A stretch of DNA of 64,000 bases. Source: JOPF136 sp963773835. Its GTDB lineage: Bacteria; Acidobacteriota; Terriglobia; Acidiferrales; UBA7541. Below, piece by piece: positions 24,834 through 33,847 of the stretch (positions are counted from its first letter, which is position 1; every line of letters starts with the position of its first letter). Below the pieces are notes generated by a model. That model saw nothing but the letters and a program-made list of their open reading frames with translations. It was not told the DNA's origin and searched no databases. Made by a program: the position numbers and the translations under genes. The stretch covers positions 248,001 through 312,000 of the forward strand of contig CAVZCQ010000004.1 of NCBI GenBank assembly GCA_963773835.1. The letters are read 5' to 3'.

Positions 24834-25436
24834 ATGGCAACTCCGAAACATCGAACTCGGCCGCGTGGGACCTACTTCATCACCACCAATACGTGGCAGC
24901 GCCGCGCCCTCTTCCGTCGCGAGGCCGCCGCAACAATCCTGGAAGAACGAATCTTTCACTATCGCGACCAGGGCAACTTTCTGGTCCACCGTTACGTCAT
25001 TATGCCCGACCATCTCCACGTTATTTTGACTCCTGGCAAATCCGTCTCTCTCGAGAAGGCCATCCAATTCATCAAAGGCGGCTCCGCCCACGAAATTGGA
25101 AAGCAACTGGCCATGAAGTTTCCCGTCTGGCAGCCAGGGTTCACCGAACATGAAATCCACGACGAGGGCGATTTCCGGCTTCACGTTTCGTACATCGACC
25201 GCAATCCAGTCAAAGCGAAGTTGGTTGCCCAGCCGGCAGAATACCCGTTCGCGTCTGCTGCCGAGAAATTCACGATTGACCCATGGCCATTGGCTTCAGG
25301 GGCTGAAGCCCCCGCCCTCCAGTCTGACTCTGCGGCGGGGTTGAAACCCCGCCCTTCCGGGCCCGACGATCGAACACGCAGGGAAGGGCGGGGTTTTAAC
25401 CCCGCCGATACGAACCCCAGGAGCTCGGGGCTTTAG
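24834..25436 (+). CDS. REP-associated tyrosine transposase (RAYT, Y1_Tnp domain)
   Basis: 200 residues from ATG 24834. The single-strand-specific HuH transposase motifs are plain: RGTYFITTNTWQRRALF at the start, VIMPDHLHVILTP with the HxH pair (H60, H62), and VSYIDRNPVKAKLV carrying the probable catalytic Tyr Y120. RAYTs are domesticated IS200/IS605-like enzymes that cut REP hairpins with a GTAG or GGAG foot. Conserved homology ends near residue 145. The rest is encoded by flanking REP DNA (E2 and E3), and the TAG stop lies inside an E3 hairpin. It sits between carA and carB, splitting a normally adjacent pair. Confidence 0.92.
   Translation: MATPKHRTRPRGTYFITTNTWQRRALFRREAAATILEERIFHYRDQGNFLVHRYVIMPDHLHVILTPGKSVSLEKAIQFIKGGSAHEIGKQLAMKFPVWQPGFTEHEIHDEGDFRLHVSYIDRNPVKAKLVAQPAEYPFASAAEKFTIDPWPLASGAEAPALQSDSAAGLKPRPSGPDDRTRREGRGFNPADTNPRSSGL
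25290..25354 (-). repeat. REP pair E2, inverted, inside the 3' end of the RAYT gene
   Basis: Read on the minus strand it has the same two hairpins as E1 (GGCGGGGTT and GGGGCTT stems, with ATTGGCTTC at its left edge as the inverse of GAAGCCAAT). It is translated as part of the RAYT tail. Confidence 0.85.
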
Positions 25437-25455
25437 CCCCTGAAGCCAATCATGG
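25382..25455 (+). repeat. REP pair E3 between the RAYT gene and carB
   Basis: Direct near-perfect copy of E1: GGGCGGGGTTTTAACCCCGC hairpin, GGAG foot with GGGGCT-TT-AGCCCC, then GAAGCCAATCATGG. It ends 15 bases before the carB ATG. Confidence 0.9.
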
Positions 25456-25469
25456 CGACAAGCTAACAC

Positions 25470-28400
25470 ATGCCCAAACGCACCGACATCCGCCGCATCC
25501 TCATCATCGGCTCCGGACCGATCATCATCGGCCAGGCCTGCGAATTCGACTATTCCGGCACGCAAGCTTGCAAATCCCTCCGCGATGAAGGCTACGAAGT
25601 GGTGCTAGTGAATTCCAACCCCGCCACCATCATGACCGACCCCGAATTTTCCACCCGCACCTACATCGAGCCGCTCTCCCGCGAATACCTCGAGGAAATC
25701 ATCCGCGCCGAGCGCCCTGACGCGCTGCTGCCCACCGTCGGCGGGCAGACCGGACTGAACCTCGCCGTCGAGCTCGCCGAATCGGGCATCCTCGACCGCT
25801 ACGGAGTCAAACTGATCGGTGCCTCCCTCCGCGCCATCCAGATCGCCGAAGACCGCCTCCAATTCAAGGACGCCTGCCGCCGCGTCTCGCTCGACGTTCC
25901 CCGCTCCGAAGTGGTCAAAGACCCCGCCGCCGCGCAGCTCGTCGCCGACCAGCTCGGCTACCCCGTCGTGATCCGCCCCTCCTTCACCCTCGGCGGCACC
26001 GGAGGCGGCATCGCTTACAACCGCGAAGAATTTGCCGAAGCTATCGCCTTCGCTCTGGATTGCAGCCCTGTCCACGAAGCCCTCATCGAAGAGGCCGTCC
26101 TCGGCTGGAAGGAATTTGAGCTCGAAGTGATGCGCGATTTCCGCGACAACTTCGTGGTCATCTGCTCCATCGAGAATTTCGATCCCATGGGCGTCCACAC
26201 CGGCGACTCCATCACCGTGGCTCCCGCCCAGACGCTCACCGACCGCGAATACCAGCGCATGCGCGACGCCGCCGCCCGCGTCATCCGCGAAGTCGGCGTC
26301 GAAACCGGCGGTTCCAACATCCAGTTCGCCGTCCATCCCCAGTCCGGCCGCATGGTCGTCATTGAAATGAACCCGCGCGTCTCCCGCAGTTCCGCGCTGG
26401 CCAGCAAAGCCACTGGTTTTCCCATCGCCAAAATCGCCGCCAAACTCGCCATCGGCATGACCCTCGACGAAATCGCCAACGACATCACCCGCAAGACTCC
26501 CGCCTGCTTCGAACCCACCATCGACTACGTGGTCACCAAAATTCCTAAATGGCAGTTCGAAAAATTCCCCGGCGCCGATACCGCCCTCGGCACGCAAATG
26601 AAATCCGTCGGCGAAGTGATGGCCATCGGCCGCACATTTAAAGAATCGCTGATGAAGGGCATCCGCTCCCTCGAACCCTCCACCCGCTGGCAGCCTCCGC
26701 AGGAAACTCCTGCCGCGCTCCTGCGCGAAAAGCTGGCCACTCCGCGCCCCGACCGCATCCACTGGCTCCTCACCGCGCTCTCCCGCGGCATGACCGCCGC
26801 CGAAATCGGCGACCTCACCAAAATCGATCCCTGGTTCCTCCGCCAGCTGGAAGAAATCGTGGAACTCGACCGCCAGGTTGCCGCCCACACCATCGCTTCT
26901 TGCCCGCCCGAGCTGCTCCGCGAGGCCAAGCGCCACGGCTCAAGCGACGAGCATCTCGCCCATGTTTGGAAGACCAGCGCCGACGCCGTCCGCGCCCGCC
27001 GCAACGACCTCGGCCTGCGTCCCGTGTACAAGCGCGTGGACACCTGCGCCGCCGAGTTCGAGTCCTACACGCCCTATCTCTATTCCAGCTACGAGCAGGA
27101 AGACGAAGCCGACACCACCGACAAGCCCAAAATCATCATCCTCGGCTCCGGCCCCAACCGCATCGGCCAGGGCGTCGAATTCGACTACTGCTGCTGCCAT
27201 GCCTCGTTCGCCCTGCACGAAGACGGCTACGAGACCGTTATGATCAATTGCAATCCCGAAACCGTTTCCACCGACTACGACACTTCCGACCGCCTCTACT
27301 TCGAGCCCCTCACCCTCGAAGACGTTCTCGCCGTCATCGAACGCGAAAAGCCCCAGGGCGTCATCGTCCAGTTCGGCGGCCAGACCCCGCTGAATCTCGC
27401 TCTGGACCTCAAGCGCAACGGCGCCCCCATCATCGGCACCGCTCCCGAATCCATCGACCTCGCCGAAGACCGCAAACGTTTCGGCAAACTCCTGGAAGAC
27501 CTCGGCATTCCGCAGCCGGCCAACGGCACTGCGCTCACTGCCGAAGAAGCCGTGCGCGTCGCCTCCGGCATCGGCCTGCCCGTCCTCGTCCGTCCCAGCT
27601 ACGTCCTCGGCGGGCGCGCCATGGTCGTCGCCTTCGACACGGAAACCGTCCGGCAGTACGCGGCTCAAGCCGCGCTGATGGGCCCGGCCCGGCCCGTCCT
27701 CATCGACCGCTTCCTCGAAGACGCCACCGAAGTCGACGTCGACGCCCTCGGCGACGGCCAGGATTGCGTCATCGCCGGAATCATGGAACACATCGAGGAA
27801 GCCGGCGTCCACTCCGGCGATTCCTCCTGCGTCATTCCCCCCGTCTCGCTCAAACCGGAAGTGCTCGCGCGCATCCGCGAATACACCGCGCGCCTCGCCC
27901 GCGCTCTCGATGTCGTGGGCCTCATGAATGTCCAGTACGCCATCCAGCGCGACAAGGTTTACGTCCTCGAAGTCAATCCGCGCGCCTCCCGCACCGTTCC
28001 CTACGTCAGCAAGTCCACTGGCGTCCCCGTCGCCAAGGTTGCCGCGCTTTTGATGGTCGGCCGCAAGCTCCGCGATCTTTCCCTCCCCGTCTCGCGCCAC
28101 GACAACGTCGCCGAGCTCGTTCCCCGCCCGTTTTTCTCCGTCAAATCGCCCGTCTTTCCCTTCAACAAATTCCGCGGCGTGGACACCATCCTCGGCCCCG
28201 AAATGCGCTCCACCGGCGAAGTCATGGGCGTCGCCGACAGCTTCGGCCAGGCGTTCGCCAAGGCCCAACTCGCTGCCGGACAGCGCCTCCCGCGCACTGG
28301 CACCGTATTTATCAGCGTCAGCGATCACGACAAGCGAAGCGTCGCCCCGCTCGCCCGCCAGTTCCACGACCTCGGATTCACTATCCTCGCCACCCGCGGC

Positions 28401-28775
28401 ACGGGCGCCGCCCTCCACGCCGCCGGCATTCCCGCCGAGCCCGTCTTCAAAGTCAACGAAGGCCGCCCCAACATCGTGGACCAGATCAAGACCGGCCGCG
28501 TCCATCTCGTCATCAACACGCCCCTCGGCATCGAAGCCCAATTCGACGAGAAAGCCATCCGCCGGGCGGCCATCCGTTACAACATCCCCTGCATCACCAC
28601 GATGTCCGCCGCGTTTGCCGCCGCCCACGGCATCCGCGCCCTCCAGGAAGGCACCCACCCCGTCGCCTCGCTCCAATCCCTCCATGCTCAAGGTGGCACA
28701 GGCTTCAGCCTGTGCTCCCCGGTTCTAGACGGGCAGTCTCAAACACCCGCCGCCGCGCCGCTCCCCAAGAACTAG
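25470..28775 (+). CDS. carB: Carbamoyl-phosphate synthase large subunit with repeat-derived tail
   Basis: 1101 residues. Two tandem ATP-grasp synthetase halves start at IRRILIIGSGPIIIGQACEFDYSG and KIIILGSGPNRIGQGVEFDYCC, each with its own carboxyphosphate or carbamate active site, followed by the MGS-like allosteric domain (RSVAPLARQFHDLGFTILATRGT). The usual end is near residue 1072. The last 30 residues (GGTGFSLCSPVLDGQ...) are read from a family D palindrome at 28696-28715 and flanking DNA. With CarA it makes carbamoyl phosphate. It is separated from carA by the RAYT-REP unit. Confidence 0.96.
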   Translation: MPKRTDIRRILIIGSGPIIIGQACEFDYSGTQACKSLRDEGYEVVLVNSNPATIMTDPEFSTRTYIEPLSREYLEEIIRAERPDALLPTVGGQTGLNLAVELAESGILDRYGVKLIGASLRAIQIAEDRLQFKDACRRVSLDVPRSEVVKDPAAAQLVADQLGYPVVIRPSFTLGGTGGGIAYNREEFAEAIAFALDCSPVHEALIEEAVLGWKEFELEVMRDFRDNFVVICSIENFDPMGVHTGDSITVAPAQTLTDREYQRMRDAAARVIREVGVETGGSNIQFAVHPQSGRMVVIEMNPRVSRSSALASKATGFPIAKIAAKLAIGMTLDEIANDITRKTPACFEPTIDYVVTKIPKWQFEKFPGADTALGTQMKSVGEVMAIGRTFKESLMKGIRSLEPSTRWQPPQETPAALLREKLATPRPDRIHWLLTALSRGMTAAEIGDLTKIDPWFLRQLEEIVELDRQVAAHTIASCPPELLREAKRHGSSDEHLAHVWKTSADAVRARRNDLGLRPVYKRVDTCAAEFESYTPYLYSSYEQEDEADTTDKPKIIILGSGPNRIGQGVEFDYCCCHASFALHEDGYETVMINCNPETVSTDYDTSDRLYFEPLTLEDVLAVIEREKPQGVIVQFGGQTPLNLALDLKRNGAPIIGTAPESIDLAEDRKRFGKLLEDLGIPQPANGTALTAEEAVRVASGIGLPVLVRPSYVLGGRAMVVAFDTETVRQYAAQAALMGPARPVLIDRFLEDATEVDVDALGDGQDCVIAGIMEHIEEAGVHSGDSSCVIPPVSLKPEVLARIREYTARLARALDVVGLMNVQYAIQRDKVYVLEVNPRASRTVPYVSKSTGVPVAKVAALLMVGRKLRDLSLPVSRHDNVAELVPRPFFSVKSPVFPFNKFRGVDTILGPEMRSTGEVMGVADSFGQAFAKAQLAAGQRLPRTGTVFISVSDHDKRSVAPLARQFHDLGFTILATRGTGAALHAAGIPAEPVFKVNEGRPNIVDQIKTGRVHLVINTPLGIEAQFDEKAIRRAAIRYNIPCITTMSAAFAAAHGIRALQEGTHPVASLQSLHAQGGTGFSLCSPVLDGQSQTPAAAPLPKN
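28696..28715 (+). repeat. Family D palindrome in the 3' end of carB
   Basis: Perfect 9-bp hairpin GCACAGGCT-TC-AGCCTGTGC inside the reading frame, where it encodes G-T-G-F-S-L-C. Confidence 0.9.
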
Positions 28776-28866
28776 CAGCGCGACGCGATCTTTGCGTCCC
28801 GACGATTTTCGTCGGGAAGCCCGTTGAGTGCGAAAGGCCGCTGATTTTGCGGCCTTTCGCCTTTCT
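28775..28866 (+). repeat. Family A two-hairpin element, copy A3 (full length)
   Basis: CAGCGCGACGCG, then an 8-bp hairpin CCCGACGA-TTT-TCGTCGGG (28797-28815), the core AAGCCCGTTGAGTGCGA, and a 12-bp hairpin (28829-28840 with 28848-28859), ending CTTTC. It starts at the last base of the carB stop. Confidence 0.88.
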
Positions 28867-28913
28867 TCCTCAACTCCACGGTGTTCCGCCTCCCGACGTC
28901 CTTTCGCGAAGTC

Positions 28914-28922
28914 TGCTAGAAT
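28914..28922 (+). promoter_or_regulatory. Extended -10 element upstream of the DHDPS-family gene
   Basis: TGC TAGAAT, ending 9 bases before ATG 28932; same spacing as at lepB. Confidence 0.5.
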
Positions 28923-28931
28923 CACCTCGAA

Positions 28932-29861
28932 ATGACATCGAGACCAAGTCTTAGCGGGATTTTCCCGCCCCTCACCACTCCCTTCGCGTCCGACGGCGCG
29001 CTCGCGCTCGACCGCCTGGCCGCAAATCTGGCCATCTACAACAAGCTTCCGCTCGCCGGATACGTCATCACCGGCTCCACAGGCGAAGCCGTTCTGCTTT
29101 CGCTCGACGAGACCGAGCGTGTCTGGGCCGCCGCCCGTGAAGCCGCCGCCCCGGACAAAATCCTGATCGCCGGCACCGGCGTCGACTCCACCGCCGAAAC
29201 CATCGCACGCAGTCGCCGCGCCGGCGCTCTCGGCTATCAGCTCGCTCTCGTCAAAACGCCCTACTACTACAAACCCATGATGACCGCCGCCGCACTCGAG
29301 GAACATTTTCTCCGCGTCGCCGACGCTTCTCCCATCCCCATCCTCATTTACTCCGTGCCCTTTTTCACGGGCATCACGGTCGAGGCCGATCTCGCCGCGC
29401 GCCTCGCCCGGCATCCCAATATCGCGGGAATCAAGGACAGCGCCGGTAGTCCGGCGCGCTCCGGCGAAATCGTGCGTCAATCGCCGCCGGACTTTCAGGT
29501 TCTTGTGGGTTCCGCCCAGAATTTTGCTGCTTCGCTCGCCGCGGGCGCCCGTGGAGGAATCCTCGCGCTCGCCTGCGTGCTCCCCGAATTGTGCGTGGAA
29601 CTCTACCAGGCGCACATGCGAGGTGATTCGGCGCGTGTGCAGGAGGTCCAGCACCTCATCGTCGATCCCGCGATCAACCTCGTCGGTAAGTACGGCCCCG
29701 CAGGCGTCAAATACGCCATGGACCAGCGCAGCTACTACGGCGGCCCGCCCCGTCCCCCGCTTCAGGCCCCAGCCGGAGATTCCGCCGTCGAAGTGGAGCG
29801 GATTCTCCTAGCCGCTCTGAAAGCGGAAGGCGCCGCGCTCGGCAGCCCCGCGCGCGCGTAA
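28932..29861 (+). CDS. Dihydrodipicolinate synthase family aldolase
   Basis: 309 residues. A class I TIM-barrel aldolase with GSTGE (residues 48-52), the YSVPFFTG tyrosine Y140 and Schiff-base lysine K168 in GIKDSAG. The segment LVGSAQNFAASLAAGARGGILALACVLPELCVELY resembles 4-hydroxy-2-oxoglutarate aldolases and N-acetylneuraminate-lyase-like enzymes more than canonical DapA. Nothing next to it points to lysine synthesis, so it is likely a 2-oxo-acid aldolase. Substrate uncertain. Confidence 0.82.
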   Translation: MTSRPSLSGIFPPLTTPFASDGALALDRLAANLAIYNKLPLAGYVITGSTGEAVLLSLDETERVWAAAREAAAPDKILIAGTGVDSTAETIARSRRAGALGYQLALVKTPYYYKPMMTAAALEEHFLRVADASPIPILIYSVPFFTGITVEADLAARLARHPNIAGIKDSAGSPARSGEIVRQSPPDFQVLVGSAQNFAASLAAGARGGILALACVLPELCVELYQAHMRGDSARVQEVQHLIVDPAINLVGKYGPAGVKYAMDQRSYYGGPPRPPLQAPAGDSAVEVERILLAALKAEGAALGSPARA

Positions 29862-29874
29862 ACTCTTTCTCCCC

Positions 29875-30005
29875 TCTCTAGTTCTTCCTCTGCGCCTGCC
29901 CGCCGCAGCCTGGCTGGCCTCTGCGTTATCCTCTCTTCTGTTCTCTTCTCCGTGTCCTCCGTTCCTCCGTGTCCTCCGTTCCTCTGTGTCCTCCGTGTTG
30001 AAATC
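29875..30005 (+). repeat. Long family I repeat array upstream of bshC
   Basis: At least six imperfect units of CTCCGTGTCCTCCGTTCCTC type in tandem, ending GTGTTGAAA. It is the longest such array of the window. Confidence 0.75.
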
Positions 30006-30095
30006 CGCTCCCCGTCTCCTCTTCTGTCCCCTTTCCTCACCGCCGCGAATCCAATTCCCGTCATGCCATCCTCCGGCGTTGCCCTCGGTGGTACC

Positions 30096-31727
30096 ATGCT
30101 CGCAATGCGCTTCGAATGTCTCAGCCCACACGAGATTCCCCACCTCAGCCGCCTCACCACTTCTTATTTCACGGATTTCTCCCGGGTCGCCGCCTACTTC
30201 GCGCATCCTCCCACTCTGGAAGGCGCGCGCGCCGCAGCCGCCTCCGCGGGGAAGGGAAGCGTTCCGCCCGCCGCGCTCGTCGCCGCGCTCGGGCCACTGA
30301 ACGGCCGTCTAGATAGCGATGCCAGCGTCGCCAGAAGTCTCGACCGCCTCGCCGCCGGCGCTGTCGCCGTGGTCGCCGGCCAGCAGACCGGACTCTTCTC
30401 CGGCCCCGCCTACACGCTCTATAAAGCCCTCACCGCCATCCGCGCCGCCCACGACCTCACCGCGCACGGTATCGAAGCTGTCCCCGTCTTTTGGCTCGCC
30501 AGTGAGGACCACGACCTCGCCGAAGTGGACCACTGCGACTGGCCCGGCCGCGACGGCCTGGAACGCATCGAGCTTCCCCACGCCGAAGACGTCCAGGGCC
30601 GCCCCGTCGGCGAAATTACTCTCGGCCCCGCCATCGAATCCGCCCTCGCCTCGGCCCTGGGGGCCCTCGATGGCCCTGCTTCCGCGTCTCTCGCCGCCGC
30701 CCTCCGCGACTCTTACACGCCCTCCGACACTTACTCCTCCGCTTTCGGCAAATTGTTGGCTCGCCTCTTCGCCGGCCGCGGCCTGATTCTCCTCGATCCC
30801 CACGACCCTGCCGTAGCCGCCCTCGCTGCCCCGGTTATGCAGCACGCCCTGCGCGAAAATTCCGCTCTCATCTCCGCCCTCATCCGCCAAAGCAAAGACC
30901 TCGAACATGCCGGCTTTCACGCCCAGGTGAAAGTCACTGAATCCGCCAGCCTCCTTTTCATCAAACTCGATGGCCGCCGCGTACCCCTCCGCGCCCGTAA
31001 CTCCGCCTTCCACGCCGCCGGCCGTTCCTTCTTCCTGGACGAGCTGCTCTCACTCTCCTCTCGCAACCCCGGCGACCTCTCTCCCAGCGCCCTGTTGCGT
31101 CCTATCTTGCAGGACTCGCTTCTGCCCACCGCCGCGTGTATCGTCGGTCCCGCCGAGCTCGCCTACTTCGCCCAATCCGAAGTCCTCTATCGACGCCTGC
31201 TCGGCCGCATGCCCGCCATCCTCCCCCGCGCGGGATTCACGCTCATCGAGCCGCATGTCGGCCGTATGCTCCGCAAATACGGTCTCTCCGTTCGCGACGT
31301 CCTCCGCGGCCGCCAGCATCTTCGCCATCGCCTCGAACGCGAATCCGTCCCTCGCGCCCTCTCCCGCCAGATGACCCTCGGCGAACGCAACCTCCGCCGC
31401 TATCTACTCCGCATTCGCAAGCCCCTCCGCAAACTCGATCCCACGCTCTCCGGAGCGCTGGACCTGTCCGAACGCAAAATCCTCTACCAGCTCGAAAAAC
31501 TGCGCACCCGTGCCGGACGCGCCGCCGACCGCCGCACCCAGCTCCTGGACCGTCACGAGCGCATCCTCCGCGAAGCCCTCGCTCCACACCACAACCTCCA
31601 GGAACGCACCGTCTGCGCCCTCCCCATCCTCGCCCGTCATGGTCTGCAAATTCTCGAAGCCCTGCTGGACCGCTCGAACGCCTTTTCCGACCCCGCCCCC
31701 AACTGCCACCACCTCGTCTACCTCTGA
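30096..31727 (+). CDS. bshC: Putative cysteine ligase BshC (bacillithiol synthesis)
   Basis: 543 residues from ATG 30096; longer upstream readings translate repeat DNA. Diagnostic BshC motifs are VVAGQQTGLFSGPAYTLYKA (about residues 91-110) and PVFWLASEDHDLAEVDHC, which form the Rossmann-like active site, plus a C-terminal coiled coil rich in Arg/Leu (residues about 425-500). BshC is thought to add cysteine to GlcN-malate in the last step of bacillithiol synthesis. bshA and bshB are not in the window. Presence of BshC in a diderm is one reason for suspecting Acidobacteriota. Confidence 0.92.
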   Translation: MLAMRFECLSPHEIPHLSRLTTSYFTDFSRVAAYFAHPPTLEGARAAAASAGKGSVPPAALVAALGPLNGRLDSDASVARSLDRLAAGAVAVVAGQQTGLFSGPAYTLYKALTAIRAAHDLTAHGIEAVPVFWLASEDHDLAEVDHCDWPGRDGLERIELPHAEDVQGRPVGEITLGPAIESALASALGALDGPASASLAAALRDSYTPSDTYSSAFGKLLARLFAGRGLILLDPHDPAVAALAAPVMQHALRENSALISALIRQSKDLEHAGFHAQVKVTESASLLFIKLDGRRVPLRARNSAFHAAGRSFFLDELLSLSSRNPGDLSPSALLRPILQDSLLPTAACIVGPAELAYFAQSEVLYRRLLGRMPAILPRAGFTLIEPHVGRMLRKYGLSVRDVLRGRQHLRHRLERESVPRALSRQMTLGERNLRRYLLRIRKPLRKLDPTLSGALDLSERKILYQLEKLRTRAGRAADRRTQLLDRHERILREALAPHHNLQERTVCALPILARHGLQILEALLDRSNAFSDPAPNCHHLVYL

Positions 31728-31750
31728 GCCGTTTTTCTCTCCCCGCACGC

Positions 31751-32449
31751 TCAGTACGCTGCCGAATATCTAGGCCGTTGCGGCCGTTCCGGCCAGATCT
31801 TCACCATCGCCACTCCCAGCACAAATCCCCCAATGTGCGCCCAATACGCCACACCCCCGCCCGCCTGATTCCCCACCGCTCCAAGCCCGAAGAAAACCTG
31901 GATCGCGAACCAGTACCCCAATATCAGGAACGCTGGCAGATCCACCGTGAACCAGAACACGATCAGCGGGACGAGCGTCAGCACCTTCGCCCGCGGGAAC
32001 AGCACGATGTAGGCCCCCAGCACGCCGCTGATTGCCCCGCTCGCTCCCAGCGACGGCACATCCGACCCCAAATTCATCAGCACGTGCGCCAGTCCCGACC
32101 CGAGCCCGCAAAACAGGTAGAAGCACAAGTAGCTGAGGTGTCCCAGCCGGTCCTCCACGTTGTCCCCGAACACCCACAGGAACCACATGTTCCCGATAAG
32201 GTGCAGCCACCCACCGTGCAGGAACATGCTGGTCAGAAAAGGCATTCCCGCCGCCTGCAGCGAAACGTGCGGCACCGCCAGCAGGTGCTCGACGCGCATC
32301 GGCACCAGCGCATAGATCATGAAAAAGGCCTGCTCCATCCGTTTCGGCAGCGTCAACTCGTAGAGAAACGCCGCGGTGTTCACCACGATCAGCGCCACCG
32401 TCACCACCGGCGTCGTCTCGCTCGGATTCCTATCCTTCAGCGGTATCAT
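31751..32449 (-). CDS. Rhomboid-family intramembrane serine protease
   Basis: 232 residues from ATG 32449. Six hydrophobic helices. Rhomboid signatures: FLTSMFLHGGWLHLIGNMWFLWVFGDNVED (residues 71-100) with the conserved HGG and HLxxNM, catalytic Ser S137 in LGASGAISG and catalytic His H205 in AYWAHIGGF. It cleaves transmembrane substrates inside the bilayer; the substrate is unknown. Confidence 0.93.
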   Translation of the reverse strand: MIPLKDRNPSETTPVVTVALIVVNTAAFLYELTLPKRMEQAFFMIYALVPMRVEHLLAVPHVSLQAAGMPFLTSMFLHGGWLHLIGNMWFLWVFGDNVEDRLGHLSYLCFYLFCGLGSGLAHVLMNLGSDVPSLGASGAISGVLGAYIVLFPRAKVLTLVPLIVFWFTVDLPAFLILGYWFAIQVFFGLGAVGNQAGGGVAYWAHIGGFVLGVAMVKIWPERPQRPRYSAAY

Positions 32450-32454
32450 CTCTG

Positions 32455-32541
32455 CTCTTTCTTTTCCCTTCTTCTCTCTGCCCTCTGCGCCTCTGCGTTC
32501 AGTCCTCTTTTTTCGCTGGCCACTGGCCACTGATCACTGCC
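32455..32541 (+). repeat. Composite family I + family J repeat
   Basis: Family I units (CTCTGCCCTCTGCGCCTCTG) followed by CTTTTTTCGC and the family J tandem GGCCACTGGCCACTGATCAC. The same I-then-J order recurs near 45.6, 59.9 and 62.1 kb. Confidence 0.65.
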
Positions 32542-33493
32542 GTTTCAGCGCTCCAGGCGGAAACGCCGCTTCCAGCCGTCTTCCCGTCCGCCTCAACTCC
32601 TCAATCTCCTCGATCCTCCCGATCTTCCCCCGCGCACCCGCCGCCGTGCAGTTCAATGCCGCCGCCGCGCAACAGAATTCCAGTTGCCGCGTGAGCGGCC
32701 ATCCCTGGAACATGGCGTACAAAAACGCTCCATGAAAAATATCTCCCGCCCCGGTCGTGTCCCGCACATTCACCTCATACCCCGCCGCGTAATGGAAGTC
32801 CGTCCCGTCCCATGCCAGCACGCCGTCCCCTCCCAGCGTCGCCGCCGTCAGCCGCGTTCTGTACCGCTCGTGCAGCATCGCCAGCGAGTTCCGCAGGTCC
32901 GTCTCCCCAGTCACCCGCTCCGGAAACTGTCGCGAGCTAATCATGTAGTCCACATTGGGCAGCAGCGCTTCCAGCCCCGGATAGACAGAATCCAGGTCTG
33001 CCGTCACCGGGATCCCCGCCAGCCGCGCCCACCGCGCCGCCGTTGCCGCCGCTGCCGTATCGTGCCCGTCAACCAGCAGCGCGCGCGCCTGCGTGATCCA
33101 TTCCGGCCGCAATTCCTCCGCTCGCAGCCCCACTTCCGCGTCCCGCTTCCACAGGATCGTCCGTTCCCCCGAATCCTCATCCACCAGGATAAACGCCATC
33201 TGGCTCGCCGCTCCCGCCGCCACAATCACTTCCGCCGCCACGCCCTCCCGCGCGAACGCGCTCACCTGCATCCGTCCCGCTTCGTCTTCGCCCACTTTTC
33301 CCACATATCGCGTCTTCAGTCCCCACCGCTGGCATGCCACCATCGCGCTGGCCACCTGCCCGCCCGGCTGCACCTCCAAACTCAAAATCTCCACCTTCGA
33401 ATTGAATTCCGGAAATCGCGGCAGCCGGATAATCGTGTCCGTGGCATTCACCCCCACGCCCACCACATCCACCGTCTCTGGAAGCTCCGCCAT
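32534..33493 (-). CDS. PfkB-family carbohydrate kinase
   Basis: 319 residues from ATG 33493, preceded by GGAG. Ribokinase fold: N-terminal VVGVGVNATDTIIRLP, PGGQVASAMVACQRWGLKTRYVGKVGEDEAG (substrate-side di-Gly), and the anion hole/base motif RDTTGAGDIFHGAFL with catalytic D251. Phosphorylates a sugar or nucleoside. The HGHDT-like VDGHDTAAAATAARWA segment gives no clear substrate. Confidence 0.9.
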   Translation of the reverse strand: MAELPETVDVVGVGVNATDTIIRLPRFPEFNSKVEILSLEVQPGGQVASAMVACQRWGLKTRYVGKVGEDEAGRMQVSAFAREGVAAEVIVAAGAASQMAFILVDEDSGERTILWKRDAEVGLRAEELRPEWITQARALLVDGHDTAAAATAARWARLAGIPVTADLDSVYPGLEALLPNVDYMISSRQFPERVTGETDLRNSLAMLHERYRTRLTAATLGGDGVLAWDGTDFHYAAGYEVNVRDTTGAGDIFHGAFLYAMFQGWPLTRQLEFCCAAAALNCTAAGARGKIGRIEEIEELRRTGRRLEAAFPPGALKRQ

Positions 33494-33847
33494 CGGATGC
33501 TCCACTTTAGAGTACGAATCCTACGGAAGGAAGTGCGGGGTTTCAAACCCCGGAACCCATCTCCCCGTGGCGCAGCCCGCCGCGGCGGCCTCCGCGACAG
33601 CCCTCATCTCTCCAGCAGCGTCCGGGGCAGGGAATCGCCTCTCCTCTTATTGTTAACCTGAGTTGCCCCGACCACGCACCCCACGCCTGCAGCCCGAAGG
33701 CCTTTGACTGCGAGAGGACCTGTAGTTCCGGGGCCTCTCGCCTTGCGTTTGCGCTCGCTGCCTGCGTGTGATACGAACAACAATTTGGGCGCCGCTGGTC
33801 GCGGCGCGCTGATTCAATGGCGCCTGCCACGGTGCCCTGTTCACCCC
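33494..33847. other. Divergent gap between pfkB-type gene and recO
   Basis: About 350 bases, no supported gene. Contains a solo hairpin GGGGTTT-C-AAACCCC at 33537-33551, related to the RAYT-associated hairpin, and family A copy A4 at 33689-33745. Confidence 0.6.
33689..33745 (+). repeat. Family A variable-stem element, copy A4
   Basis: Same flanks as A1 (GCAGCCCGAAGGCC, TTGACTGCGA). The 13-bp stem (33710-33722 with 33729-33741) has one A-G mismatch and one G-T pair; its distal right arm matches A1 while the left arm has drifted. Confidence 0.78.

Noticed and set aside
24766..25455. Classical insertion sequence or CRISPR-like array around the RAYT gene
   Set aside because: No terminal inverted repeats with target duplications and no regularly spaced direct repeats; the pattern is that of REP pairs around a RAYT.
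26900..28954. 684-codon plus-strand frame inside carB
   Set aside because: Arg/Pro-rich out-of-frame reading of carB.
29952..30095. Upstream extension of bshC
   Set aside because: The 48 extra codons translate a family I repeat array; the conserved protein starts at 30096.
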